Positions 6,899 through 17,750 of a DNA stretch of 64,000 nucleotides are shown piece by piece. The position numbers and the translations under genes were made by a program. Position 1 is the stretch's first letter. Every line of letters begins with the position of its first letter. A model generated the notes under the pieces. It was not told where the DNA came from, did not search any database, and saw only the letters and a list, made by a program, of their open reading frames with translations. This DNA comes from Paraburkholderia sp. BCC1886. GTDB lineage: Bacteria; Pseudomonadota; Gammaproteobacteria; Burkholderiales; Burkholderiaceae. Where the stretch lies: the NCBI RefSeq assembly GCF_900996245.1, contig NZ_CAAJGK010000049.1:32592-96591 (forward strand). The letters are read 5' to 3'.

Positions 6899-8995
6899 AT
6901 GTCGAATCGTTCCATTCTGAGCCGCTACGATCTGTCGGCGTTCCTTGCGCGTCACGCCGATCTCGCGGTCGGCGTCGGCATGCTGTCGGTGCTCGCGCTG
7001 CTGATCGTGCCGGTGCCGCCTTTTGTGCTCGACCTGTTCATCTGTCTAAGCTTCGCCGCGAGCCTGACGATGCTGAGCGCGACGCTGTACGTGTCGAAGG
7101 CCGCCGACCTCGGCAGCTTTCCGTCGCTGCTGCTGGTCACGACCTTGCTGCGTCTCGCACTCGCTATCGCTTCGACCAAGATGATCCTGCTGCATGCGCA
7201 TGCCGGCCAGATCATCGGCGCGTTCGGCGAACTCGTGGTGGGCGGCAACGTGGCGGTCGGGCTCGTCGTGTTCGTGGTGCTGGCGGCGATCCAGTTCATC
7301 GTGGTGGCCAAAGGCGCGGACCGGGTCGCCGAAGTGGCGGCGCGCTTCACGCTCGACGGTATTCCGGGCCGGCAGATGAGTATCGACGCCGACCTGCGCG
7401 GCGGCGTGATTACAGCGGCGGCGGCGAGCCGTTTGCGCGCGTCGCTCGAACGCGAAACCTATTTTTACGGCTCGCTCGACGGCGCGATGAAGTTCGTCAA
7501 GGGCGACGCGGTGGCGGGGCTCGTGGTCGCACTGGTGAATATCGTCGGCGGCCTGGCGGTGGGCATCGCGCAACGCGGCATGTCGTTCGCCGACGCGCTG
7601 CATACGTACACCATCCTGACCGTCGGCGATGGTCTGGTCGCGCAGATTCCGTCGTTGATCGTCTCGGTAGCGGCCGGTCTGCTGGTCACGCGGGTCAGCG
7701 GCGGCGACACGGCGGCCGGGCAGGATGGCCGCGACGCGCATCTGGGCAGCGACATCTACCGGCAACTGGCGGCGCATCCGAAGGCGCTCGGCATGGCCGG
7801 GGTCGCGTGTTCGTCGCTGGCGGCGATTCCCGGGTTTCCTCACGTGCAGTTCCTGGTGGCGGGTGGCGTGCTGCTCGCGCTCGCCGTCACGCTGATGCGC
7901 AACGCGGCGCTCGCGACCAACTCGCAGCGCGCGTTGATGCCGGGCATGACACGCGACGGCGGCAACTACGTGCCGCGCATTCTCGACGACGTCGAACTGG
8001 GCACGAGCGCGGCGCTGCGCCTGCGCCTGGGGCTCGCGGCGTTCGACGCATTGCGGCCCGAAGCGCTGAACCGGCAACTGGGTCAGTTGCGCCGCAAACT
8101 GATGGTCGAACTGGGCGTGCCGTTTCCGGGACTCGCGCTGTTGCGCGATCCGCGCCTTGCACCCGAACGCTATGTCGTCGACATCGAGGACGTGCCGTTC
8201 GCGAGCGGCACGCTCGTCGCCGCGCATATGCTGGTGAGCGGTGCCGAGACGCAGGTGGCGTTCGAAGGCGTCGAGGGTTACCGGCCGCGTGCGCCGAAAG
8301 CGGTGTGGGTGCCCAATGCCACGGCGGCGTCGCTCGACGATCCGGCGTTGCACAAAGCGAGCGTCGACGAAGCGCTTTGCGAGCATCTCGCCGAAGTCTG
8401 CGAACGCTCGGCGGCAGATTTTCTGGGAACGCAGGAGACGCGCTTTCTGCTCGATCAACTGGCCATCGAGTTCCGCGAACTGGTCGCGCAAACCGGGCAG
8501 GCGGCTACTACCGTGCAACTCGCGAGCGTGTTGCGGCAACTGTTGCAGCAGCGCGTGCCGATCCGCAATCTGCGGGCGATCCTCGAAGCCGTCGTGCGGG
8601 TCCCGGCAGGCGAGCGCACGGTCGACCGGATGGTGCGGCAGGCGCGTATCGAGTTGGGACCGCAGATCGCGCGGGTGCATGCCGACCTCGAATCGTGGAC
8701 GCTCGTCGCGGCCGTGCTCGAGCCGGCGTGGGAAGCCGATCTCGAAGCGCAGATTCGAAGCGGCACGGACGGCGAGCCGCAATGCGTGCTGTCCGTGGAA
8801 GACATGGAGCGCGCGCAACAGGTGTTCGCGGCGGAGCTCGGCGGTATTTCGCTGATCGTCACGAATGCGGTGTTGCGTCCGCATCTCGCGCGGCTATTGC
8901 AGGACTTCGGGCAGCGCATCGAGGTGCTGGCCATCGAGGAGATTCCGCTCGATGTCTACCGAATCGAATCCATCGCCACGCTGGGGGCGCAATGA
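6899..8995 (+). CDS. sctV: T3SS major export apparatus protein SctV
   Basis: 698-residue FlhA/SctV-family protein of normal length. About eight membrane segments occupy residues 20-330 with the FHIPEP-type cytoplasmic loop (GIPGRQMSIDADLRGGVI), followed by the large cytoplasmic domain that forms the nonameric ring receiving chaperone-substrate complexes. ATG lies two bases after the sctU stop with only a weak ribosome site, so coupling to sctU translation is likely. No frameshift or missing segment was seen. Confidence 0.96.
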   Translation: MSNRSILSRYDLSAFLARHADLAVGVGMLSVLALLIVPVPPFVLDLFICLSFAASLTMLSATLYVSKAADLGSFPSLLLVTTLLRLALAIASTKMILLHAHAGQIIGAFGELVVGGNVAVGLVVFVVLAAIQFIVVAKGADRVAEVAARFTLDGIPGRQMSIDADLRGGVITAAAASRLRASLERETYFYGSLDGAMKFVKGDAVAGLVVALVNIVGGLAVGIAQRGMSFADALHTYTILTVGDGLVAQIPSLIVSVAAGLLVTRVSGGDTAAGQDGRDAHLGSDIYRQLAAHPKALGMAGVACSSLAAIPGFPHVQFLVAGGVLLALAVTLMRNAALATNSQRALMPGMTRDGGNYVPRILDDVELGTSAALRLRLGLAAFDALRPEALNRQLGQLRRKLMVELGVPFPGLALLRDPRLAPERYVVDIEDVPFASGTLVAAHMLVSGAETQVAFEGVEGYRPRAPKAVWVPNATAASLDDPALHKASVDEALCEHLAEVCERSAADFLGTQETRFLLDQLAIEFRELVAQTGQAATTVQLASVLRQLLQQRVPIRNLRAILEAVVRVPAGERTVDRMVRQARIELGPQIARVHADLESWTLVAAVLEPAWEADLEAQIRSGTDGEPQCVLSVEDMERAQQVFAAELGGISLIVTNAVLRPHLARLLQDFGQRIEVLAIEEIPLDVYRIESIATLGAQ

Positions 8996-10332
8996 ACGCG
9001 AACTCACCGCGACCGGCAAACCTGGCGGCGCCGGTTTTTATCTCCACGCCTACATTGCAAGGCCGCGTAGTCGAAGCACGCGGCGTGATTGCGCGCGTGG
9101 TCGGCGTGTCGTTGCGGATCGGCGAGAAGGTGCGGCTCGTGCGTCCGGATACGCTCGAAGCGCAGTACGGCGAAGTGGTTGGCTTCGCGCACGACGGCGC
9201 GCTCGTGATGCCGCTCGGCGGGCTGAACGGTCTGTCGGATATCACGGAAGTGCAAGGCTGCGGCGCGGCGTGGGGGCAATTCGATGCGCTGGACCTGCTG
9301 GGTCGCGTGGTCGATGGTCTCGGTCAGCCGCTCGACGGCGGCGCGGCGCCCCAGCCCATGCTGAAAGAGGCCGCGACGAACGTCACGCTCAACCCGCTGG
9401 AACGCCCCGTGATTACGACCCCGTTCGCCACCGGCGTTCGCGCGATCGACGGTCTGTTGACTTGCGGCGTCGGCCAGCGCACGGGGATCTTCGCGCCGGC
9501 CGGCGGCGGCAAAAGCACCATCATGGGCATGATCGCGAACGGTGCCGCGACGGATGCGATCGTCGTCGCGCTGATCGGCGAACGGGGGCGCGAAGTGGCC
9601 GAGTTCATCCACGATCATCTCGAACGACGGCGCGCGTCGACCGTCGTGGTGGCGGCGACCTCGGACCGGCCGGCGGCGGAGCGCATCAAGGCCGCCGAAC
9701 TCGCGGCACAGGTCGCGGTGGGGCTGCGAGCGAGCGGACGTCATGTGCTGTTGCTATTCGACTCGCTGACCCGTTATGCCCGCGCGTTGCGCGAATTGGG
9801 TCTGGCGGTCGGCGAGCCGCCGTTACGCGGCGGATTTCCGCCGAGCGTGTTCGCGCAGTTGCCCCGACTGATCGAGTCGGCGGGCGTGACAGCGCAAGGG
9901 AGCATTACCGCGTTCTACACGGTGCTCGCGGACGAAGCCGATCTGTCCGATCCCGTCGCCGAAGAAGCACGCTCGCTGCTCGATGGCCATATTCAGTTGT
10001 CGGCGAAACTGGGCGCGGCCGGGCATTATCCGGCTATCGATATGCTGCGCAGCCGAAGCCGGTTGATGACGCGGGTTGCGGCGAGTGCCCATCGCACGCA
10101 GGCCAACCGGGTGCGCGACTGGCTCGCGCGCTACGAGGACGTCGAGTTGCTGTTGCAGATCGGCGAATACCAGCAAGGGCACGACGCGCAGACGGATCAC
10201 GCGATCGAACGGCATGCGGCCATCGAACGGTTTCTGCGTCAGCCCCACGATGAGCGTTGCGAGTGGGACGAGATGCAGCGGCAGTTGCGCGCATTATGCG
10301 AGGGCGGCGGTGGTGCCGGTGGTCGGCCATGA
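8992..10332 (+). CDS. sctN: T3SS ATPase SctN
   Basis: 446-residue F1-beta-like ATPase that unfolds substrates and strips chaperones at the gate. Walker A is APAGGGKST with Lys174; the catalytic glutamate lies in GERGREV (Glu197); Walker B is HVLLLFDSLTRYARA with Asp257. The N-terminal barrel domain and the C-terminal helical domain are present. Start overlaps the sctV stop (ATGA) and the stop overlaps the sctO start. Confidence 0.97.
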   Translation: MNANSPRPANLAAPVFISTPTLQGRVVEARGVIARVVGVSLRIGEKVRLVRPDTLEAQYGEVVGFAHDGALVMPLGGLNGLSDITEVQGCGAAWGQFDALDLLGRVVDGLGQPLDGGAAPQPMLKEAATNVTLNPLERPVITTPFATGVRAIDGLLTCGVGQRTGIFAPAGGGKSTIMGMIANGAATDAIVVALIGERGREVAEFIHDHLERRRASTVVVAATSDRPAAERIKAAELAAQVAVGLRASGRHVLLLFDSLTRYARALRELGLAVGEPPLRGGFPPSVFAQLPRLIESAGVTAQGSITAFYTVLADEADLSDPVAEEARSLLDGHIQLSAKLGAAGHYPAIDMLRSRSRLMTRVAASAHRTQANRVRDWLARYEDVELLLQIGEYQQGHDAQTDHAIERHAAIERFLRQPHDERCEWDEMQRQLRALCEGGGGAGGRP

Positions 10333-10748
10333 CGCCAGATTTGCTGCGGCTCGCGACGTTCTGGAGGCTGCTTGCGCGCGTGCGGCGCTTGAGGGTGCAG
10401 CGGCGGCTGCGTGAAATGGCGCAGGCGCGACGTGCCGAACGGCAAGCGGCCGGCGCGGTCGCCACGCACATCGACGCACTGGAACAGCACGCCGAAGCGC
10501 GGCTGCGCGTGGTGGCGGCGTGCCGCTCCGACGCACGTACGAGAGGTCAGTGGCAAGCGACGCTGCGTCGGCACGACGCGCGTTTGCCCGATCTGCAAGA
10601 CCAACTGGACGACGCCGAGCGCGCCCATGCACGCGCGCGCGAGGACGCCGCGCTCGCGCTCGCGAACTGGCGGCGCGAAACGATCCGTCAGGAAGAGGCC
10701 GATCGGCGTGCCCGCGACTGTCTGATCGGTTTGCGCGGAACGGACTGA
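10329..10748 (+). CDS. sctO: T3SS stalk protein SctO
   Basis: 139-residue, strongly charged, Arg/Ala-rich helical protein predicted to form a long coiled coil, as do SctO/YscO/FliJ proteins that sit in the centre of the SctN ring and contact SctV. Recognised from position directly after sctN and from the coiled-coil composition, since sequence conservation in this family is low. It is the last gene of the operon; no sctP follows. Confidence 0.8.
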   Translation: MTPDLLRLATFWRLLARVRRLRVQRRLREMAQARRAERQAAGAVATHIDALEQHAEARLRVVAACRSDARTRGQWQATLRRHDARLPDLQDQLDDAERAHARAREDAALALANWRRETIRQEEADRRARDCLIGLRGTD

Positions 10749-10749
10749 C

Positions 10750-10781
10750 GCCGGGCCCGGCGAGATCGCTGCGGGCCCGGC
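10750..10781. terminator. Hairpin between the converging T3SS operon and effector gene
   Basis: Inverted repeat GCCGGGCCC / GGGCCCGGC with an inner GCGA/TCGC pair gives a very stable GC-rich hairpin just after the sctO stop and before the 3' end of the opposing gene. There is no clear T-tract on either strand, so it is a candidate bidirectional barrier rather than a textbook intrinsic terminator. Confidence 0.5.
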
Positions 10782-10812
10782 TTGGTGGTTACAGGCTCAA
10801 GCCCTTACGCCA

Positions 10813-11688
10813 TTACGCCGTGGCGCGGTTGAAGTCGCTTTGCGTCGGCTGCTTGCCGGTGGTCGGGTCGATCCAGCCTTTGCCGTCGCGCGCGGCAACG
10901 ACCGTGTAACCGTCCGGCGTGCTCGCATCGAGTTGCCGGCCGTCGCGGCTCTTCTGCACGGTGAGGCCCGCGCTGTCCTTCTCGCTCAGTCCCTTGACCA
11001 CGTAGGCCTGATTGCCGCGCGTAATCGTCACGTCGTCCGCGTACGAGACCTTCGGGTTGTTCTTCGCCGCTTGCGTGCCGACCGTGATCTTCGTGTCGTC
11101 CGGCAGCTTGAACGTCATCGAACCGTTGAACATGGCCGATGCTTTGTTGCCCGAACCGGCATGCTGGTCGATATGCGGATCGCCCCAGATTTTCGTCGTA
11201 TCGCCGGATTGCTTGTTCGTGACGGTCATCGACGAATCGGCTTTGTTGAAGTTGAGCTTGTAGTCGCCGAGGTCGATGCTGGCCTTGTTGTTGCTGACCT
11301 CGGTGCTGCTCCATTGCGAGCCGCTCGTGCGCGTGTCGCGGCCGTCGCGTCCGTCGCAGCCGCAGTCGTTACGCGGCGGCGTACGGTCGCCGCCCCTGCA
11401 ATCGCGGCTGTCCGGGCGCGGGGCGGGCGCGCAGCTCCGATTGGTGATGGCGGAGATGGTCGTGGCGACGGTGCGGCTCTGTCCATCCTGCGAATGTTGG
11501 CTGATTGTCGAAAACGCCGCCTTCGAAAAGCCGCCCAGCATGTCGGAGATTTGCCCCATCGAACGTTGCGGATTGAATGTATTGCCACCCGCAAACATGG
11601 ACAGTGCCGAAGTCGCTACCGATGCATTGAAGTTGGTCCTCTGCTGCGCCTGGTAGCTTTGGATTGCCGTGTTCAAAACCGATTGCAT
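10813..11688 (-). CDS. Candidate T3SS effector with DUF1521 / metal-ion-inducible autocleavage (MIIA) domain
   Basis: 291 residues. Residues 1-85 are polar and Gln/Ser-rich with no signal peptide, like a T3 secretion leader. Residues 86-118 are a Cys/Asp/Arg-rich low-complexity linker with four cysteines (86, 97, 109, 111). Residues about 120-235 match the DUF1521/MIIA domain known from Bradyrhizobium NopE1, a T3 effector that cuts itself when calcium is present. The cleavage motif is seen as IWGDPHIDQH; by analogy the cut would fall between Asp170 and Pro171. The C-terminus (about 235-291) is unassigned. ATG at 11688 is chosen because AGGA lies eight bases upstream. The gene faces the T3SS operon, supporting the effector call. 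Confidence 0.8.
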   Translation of the reverse strand: MQSVLNTAIQSYQAQQRTNFNASVATSALSMFAGGNTFNPQRSMGQISDMLGGFSKAAFSTISQHSQDGQSRTVATTISAITNRSCAPAPRPDSRDCRGGDRTPPRNDCGCDGRDGRDTRTSGSQWSSTEVSNNKASIDLGDYKLNFNKADSSMTVTNKQSGDTTKIWGDPHIDQHAGSGNKASAMFNGSMTFKLPDDTKITVGTQAAKNNPKVSYADDVTITRGNQAYVVKGLSEKDSAGLTVQKSRDGRQLDASTPDGYTVVAARDGKGWIDPTTGKQPTQSDFNRATA

Positions 11689-12047
11689 GTCGTTATTCCT
11701 GATAAAAGTTCGGCTTGTGTGAATCGCCGGAGCCGGATTGCCGAGGTAGGGGATTGGCTCCTGACGACAATAGTAGAGGCCCGCCAAAACGATTCGGGAT
11801 ACTTATATATAGCGAAGAATAAATACATTGCGGGCCACCCCGGCGATTAACAAATGCCACCTTGGATGGCATGCGCAATGTTGCAATGCACGCGCCTGGT
11901 GCCGCGTGCGTTTCCCCTGTGCGGCGCCGGTCGATCACAGGAGTCACGACAATGACGATAGCCGTCCGGACAGGATCCGGTCTATACGCGGTTGTAGTCC
12001 GATCAGCGAGGCATCGGCCGTCGCCGATGCCTCGCCAGTACGGATGA
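11689..12047. other. Intergenic region upstream of the MIIA effector
   Basis: About 360 bases without a convincing gene. It holds an AT-rich stretch near 11806-11828 (TATATATAG on +) that could contain the effector promoter reading leftwards, and near 12008 the hairpin ending the neighbouring gene. No TTCG-N16-TTCG (hrpII) box was found by eye. Confidence 0.4.
12008..12033 (-). terminator. Hairpin downstream of the four-HTH gene
   Basis: Perfect 11-bp inverted repeat (GAGGCATCGGC / GCCGATGCCTC) with a 4-base loop, 15 bases past the stop of the minus-strand gene ending at 12048. The downstream side lacks a strong T-run, so termination strength is uncertain. Confidence 0.6.
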
Positions 12048-14813
12048 CTACTCTTCCAGCAATTCCATGTCGAACTGACTCAGCGATTCCTGCAGATACT
12101 GGTCACGGATCTGATCGACCTGGAAGACCGACAGATGGTGACTAGCCGCGATCTGAGCGGATGTGAGCCCCGCATTCAACTGATCGATCACGCTCTGCCT
12201 GACGTCGGGGGCGATGGGCGGCGTGCCGGGCGCGGCAGGAGGCTCCACTGCCTGCTGCGCCAGAAACTCCTGGTGAAATCTGGCGATCTCGTAGGTCATG
12301 TAGCGGTCAATGATCTTTTCCACCGCGCTCGGTGTGAGGTTGAGATCGTGTGCGATTGTCTCCGTCGGGACGTAATTGGCGACCCTGGCCATGACTTGCT
12401 GGGTCAGCGGATCTTGCGCGGGGGGCAAGCCTGGGTCGCCAACCTGCTGTACTGGCTTTGGATAGGTCGCGCCGCCGGTCGAGGTGCCGGGTTGCGGCGA
12501 TCCAGGGTCTGGTACGGGAGGCGGGGAGGCAGGCAGAACCGGGCTTTCTCCGCGTGCCGAAGTCTGTTTGAGCAAGTGACGCGCCAATTCCTGCTGGCAA
12601 TGTTCGCCGATGATCCACTCCACGGTTTCGGGTTCAACGTGCAGGTCCTGCGCAAGCTGCTCCTCTGAGGCGCCGTTCGCTAACCGGGCAATCAGTTCGT
12701 TCTTGAAGTTCTGATTGTGAAGCGGACGCTCCATCGGGCCGATCGGTAAATCCATGCTTTTTCTGATTTTATAAATGGTGCTGGCGGTCACGTAAAACTT
12801 CCTGTTGATAGCCGGAGTTGACCATCCGTCTCGCAGCAAACCTTCGATCTTTGCCTTTAATTCGGGCGTGACACGAGTGTAGCCCCCAGCCAGCCCGACC
12901 TCCTGATGGACCTCCCAGCGCGCGTTTTGCGCGTCGTATCGCACGGGATACCCCGGCCGTACCGGATTGTCAGGATCGATCACACGCCAGGTCGCGTTGA
13001 ATCGGTCGTACTGCACGGCGAACGCGCGGTTGTCGGCCAGAATGAAGGTCTGGCCGTTCGCGTGATCGACCTGCACCCCCGGACTGCTCGACGCTCCGTA
13101 AGAAGCCGGCGTGTGCGGCAGTGCGTACGACGCGGGCAGACCGGAAGCGGTGAAGCCTTTGGCCGCAGTTGCGCCGCCGTTGGCGGCGGTTCCCGGTGAC
13201 GGAGCGCCATGCTGATCGCCCCCAGGTGGCAACGTCGTTCCGGCCGGCGCGGGATCGGGCCGCGACGGCGGGGTGGGCGAGCCGCCATCGTGTCCTTCGA
13301 TAGGGGGCGGCGGCGCACCCGTCTCACCCATCGGCGGCTTGATGAAGCCGTCGTCCTCGAAGCCCCAGCGACCCATCAGCAACCCGGAAATCATCGCGCT
13401 CATGTCGATGGACTTCACCTCGGCGTCGCTGAGGCCGCCATGGTCGGGAAATTCCGCGTCGAGTAGCTGGTTCGCAAACCAGTCCATCCCGGGGATCGGC
13501 GAGAGCTTCGCGGTGTAGCGGCCCATGCCGTACAACACCTTGTCGAAGAGCCCGGGCACGTGTTCCCTGAGCATCCAGCGATTGTTGTCGTCGATGTCCT
13601 TGAGCGTGGACTGGTAGCCCGACGCGAGGTTCTGGATATAGTTCCGGTCGTAGGCCGGCGGATGGGCGGCGGTGTTGCCGATCGTCTTCGTCGGGTAAAC
13701 CTCATCGAGATCCTCACCCGGATGAGCCATCGTTTGCAGCGCCTGCTTTTCGAGCTGGTCGACGCGTTTGTGAATCTCCGAGTTCGGGTTCGACATCTCC
13801 TGCTGAAAGGTCAGCAGATCGCGCACGCGATCCTCGGCCGGCAACGTGCGCGCGACGGAACTGCCGCGCTCCTGCCGCGAGTAGCCGTCGGCCGAGAGCA
13901 GCTTCTCCAGTACCGATTGATACGGAAAGGTCTTCGCATAAGCAGGCTTACGCGTTTTCGTGTCCCACTCGGGATCGTCCGAATTGCGAGGCAAAGCAAT
14001 GCTGTCCGCGTTGTACTTGTCCGCTTCGTCGAGAAGATGGGTCACGCGGGCCTTGGACTCCGACCACTGCTTCTGCTGGGTCGCGTAGAGGTCTTCGGTT
14101 TTGCGCGCGATCTGTGTCTGGATCTGCGTCTTGATCTTCACGGCGTTGGCAAACGCAGCTTCGCGACGTGCAGGCGACGTGCCCGGCGCGTTCATTTTCG
14201 TCTGCTCCGCGCGCAACGCGGCCATTGGTTTATCGGCGTCCTTGCCGAGTACCGAAATGCCGACAGGCGCGTTGAATATCGCGTTCATGCGTTGTACCGG
14301 ATCCGCTTCCACGTTGCGCAGTTCCGCGTCGACGTCGTTCATCAATGCCGAGAGCTTCCCGGCATACTCGTCGGGTGGCGCGTGACGCAATGCGTCGGCG
14401 CGCTGCGTGAAGGCCGCGCGTTTGTCGTCGCTCATTTGCGCGAGGGCACCTCCGAATTGCAGTTCGTCGAGATTCATTTCGGTTTCGGCCGGCGGCAGAC
14501 CTGTCATCGACAGGCTCGCGCTTTGCAGCGTGAGAAGCGTATTGCTGCGGTCCGCGGCTTCGTTGCGCGAGTGTGCGCCGCCGTCGTATTTGTCGAGCAG
14601 CGCCGCAGCGGATTGCGCGGCCGATGGTGCCTTTGCGATGGATGGTTTGCCCGGTGCTGCCGAAGCCGGACGAGCAGACGAGTATTGCCGCAGCAAACCT
14701 TGCGCATCGCTTCTAGCCAAAGGCGCGGCGCGGTGCGGCGATGCCGGTTCGGGTCCCGCTGACGTTGCTGAAAGAGTCGTGAAACCGGCGGTGGGTACAG
14801 GTTGGATCGACAT
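12048..14813 (-). CDS. Large candidate T3SS effector with four C-terminal helix-turn-helix-like modules
   Basis: 921 residues, no signal peptide. The Ser/Ala-rich N-terminus (about 1-110) resembles T3 secretion leaders. Residues about 110-500 are mostly helical and unrecognised. Residues 500-580 are Pro/Gly-rich. Residues 580-644 hold a short Trp-containing segment (NATWRVIDPDNPVRPGYPVR) that recalls pieces of dermonecrotic-toxin-like bacterial effectors (low confidence). Four HTH-like units follow at about 653-686, 703-738, 803-840 and 870-908, sharing the pattern helix-G-turn-IA..L.V....V..I; a Pro-rich linker splits pairs 1-2 and 3-4. ATG at 14813 has GAGAGG four bases upstream; an open frame extends further up but has no better start. 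Secretion and DNA binding are both inference. Confidence 0.7.
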   Translation of the reverse strand: MSIQPVPTAGFTTLSATSAGPEPASPHRAAPLARSDAQGLLRQYSSARPASAAPGKPSIAKAPSAAQSAAALLDKYDGGAHSRNEAADRSNTLLTLQSASLSMTGLPPAETEMNLDELQFGGALAQMSDDKRAAFTQRADALRHAPPDEYAGKLSALMNDVDAELRNVEADPVQRMNAIFNAPVGISVLGKDADKPMAALRAEQTKMNAPGTSPARREAAFANAVKIKTQIQTQIARKTEDLYATQQKQWSESKARVTHLLDEADKYNADSIALPRNSDDPEWDTKTRKPAYAKTFPYQSVLEKLLSADGYSRQERGSSVARTLPAEDRVRDLLTFQQEMSNPNSEIHKRVDQLEKQALQTMAHPGEDLDEVYPTKTIGNTAAHPPAYDRNYIQNLASGYQSTLKDIDDNNRWMLREHVPGLFDKVLYGMGRYTAKLSPIPGMDWFANQLLDAEFPDHGGLSDAEVKSIDMSAMISGLLMGRWGFEDDGFIKPPMGETGAPPPPIEGHDGGSPTPPSRPDPAPAGTTLPPGGDQHGAPSPGTAANGGATAAKGFTASGLPASYALPHTPASYGASSSPGVQVDHANGQTFILADNRAFAVQYDRFNATWRVIDPDNPVRPGYPVRYDAQNARWEVHQEVGLAGGYTRVTPELKAKIEGLLRDGWSTPAINRKFYVTASTIYKIRKSMDLPIGPMERPLHNQNFKNELIARLANGASEEQLAQDLHVEPETVEWIIGEHCQQELARHLLKQTSARGESPVLPASPPPVPDPGSPQPGTSTGGATYPKPVQQVGDPGLPPAQDPLTQQVMARVANYVPTETIAHDLNLTPSAVEKIIDRYMTYEIARFHQEFLAQQAVEPPAAPGTPPIAPDVRQSVIDQLNAGLTSAQIAASHHLSVFQVDQIRDQYLQESLSQFDMELLEE

Positions 14814-15266
14814 AGCACCTCTCAGATATCTTGGAAGAGCGGTGCGCGCCAGAATGGGCTCACCGCCAGGTTCGATCAAACCATCGGTGCGTCTGCCCGT
14901 TGTCGTAACCGGATATAAGTTTTGTTGTCCGCGCATGCGACCCAGGCCTAACCCTGGGTGCGCGGCAGAATGAGCGAAGCTTGGTCGTGCGCCGCATGCA
15001 TGCGGCGACGCATCGCGTGGGCGCATCGGCTAACATTCAGGATCGAAGTGGGCCGGACCCGCTTCCCGTAAGTCGCGGGTAAGTTGCCGGTTTTATGGTG
15101 GCGACAGTCGGTGAGCGGTTCGGCGCATGGTGCACTGCACTGTTCTGCGACGATCGTCTCATCGAGGGTTGGAGACACCCGCCGCCTTGTCAGGCGCCCT
15201 ACGACAAGTCGCGCCATCGGCGCGACGCCACAGGTTTTACGTTTCATCTTCACCAAGGGGTTGTCG
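14814..15266. other. Divergent intergenic region, candidate effector / acs
   Basis: About 450 bases with no supported gene, holding promoters in both directions by arrangement. Visible structure: a 7-bp hairpin ACCCAGG/CCTGGGT near 14940, a palindromic CGCATGCATGCG near 15000, and an 8-bp stem with 3-base loop (GTCGCGCC ATC GGCGCGAC) at 15208-15226 in the acs leader. No riboswitch is recognised. Confidence 0.4.
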
Positions 15267-17249
<1,983 letters not shown>

Positions 17250-17359
17250 GCCTGGCGTGCGCGGGTTCGGCCAGTTGCCGAGCCCGCGCACCCGCCCACC
17301 CGCCGACCGGCGCGGACAATCCCGATTGCTTCGCCGGTGCGTTTTTGATACATAGGCGC

Positions 17360-17746
17360 ATGGCCGCGCCGCATCCCACTTCTCACGCAACGCTCAACCC
17401 CGCGCCCGAACCGCCTGCGGTCTCGGCGGCGCTGGCGCGCGCGCATCGCAAGTACTGGCGCTTCAACCTCGCAACGATCGCCGCGTTGATGACCGTCGGC
17501 TTCGTCGTGTCGTTCGTCTTGCCGCTGGCGGCGCCCGCGTTGGCGCAAGTGCGCCTCGGCGGGTTCCGTCTGCCGTTCTATATGGGCGCGCAAGGGGCGA
17601 TTCTGCTGTATGTCGGGCTGATCGTCGTTTATATCGTGCTGATGCAGTGGGCGGATCGACGTCTGCAACGCGCGTTCGAAGCCGATGCACTGCAGAGGAC
17701 CAGAGAAGCCGCCGAGCCTGCCGCCACCGTTGTGAGCGGACGCTGA
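17360..17746 (+). CDS. Sodium:solute symporter small subunit (DUF4212)
   Basis: 128-residue membrane protein with two hydrophobic helices (about residues 42-65 and 78-98) and the HRKYWRFNLATIAALMTVGF signature of the small-subunit family always paired with the VC_2705-type large symporter. It stops four bases before the large subunit start, so the two are co-translated. Probably carries a small organic acid with Na+; the substrate cannot be read from sequence. Confidence 0.85.
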   Translation: MAAPHPTSHATLNPAPEPPAVSAALARAHRKYWRFNLATIAALMTVGFVVSFVLPLAAPALAQVRLGGFRLPFYMGAQGAILLYVGLIVVYIVLMQWADRRLQRAFEADALQRTREAAEPAATVVSGR

Positions 17747-17750
17747 GCCG

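Noticed and set aside
6880..6960. Possible frameshift splitting sctU into two parts
   Set aside because: No frame after 6897 encodes NPTH or the following conserved residues; the sequence passes straight into the sctV N-terminus. The domain is absent, not shifted.
7046..8884. A 612-codon minus-strand frame opposite sctV
   Set aside because: The + strand matches SctV from end to end; the antisense translation is low-complexity His/Arg/Gln-rich and has no ribosome site.
11689..12047. A hrpII-type box (TTCG-N16-TTCG) upstream of the two effector candidates
   Set aside because: Scanning both strands of this gap and of 14814-15000 by eye found no pair of TTCG at the right spacing. A shared CTTCGCT was seen upstream of both but is too short to report.
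11862..12047. Small + strand frame (61 codons) in the effector intergenic region
   Set aside because: No ribosome site, no domain, and it overlaps the hairpin and 3' end of the opposing gene.
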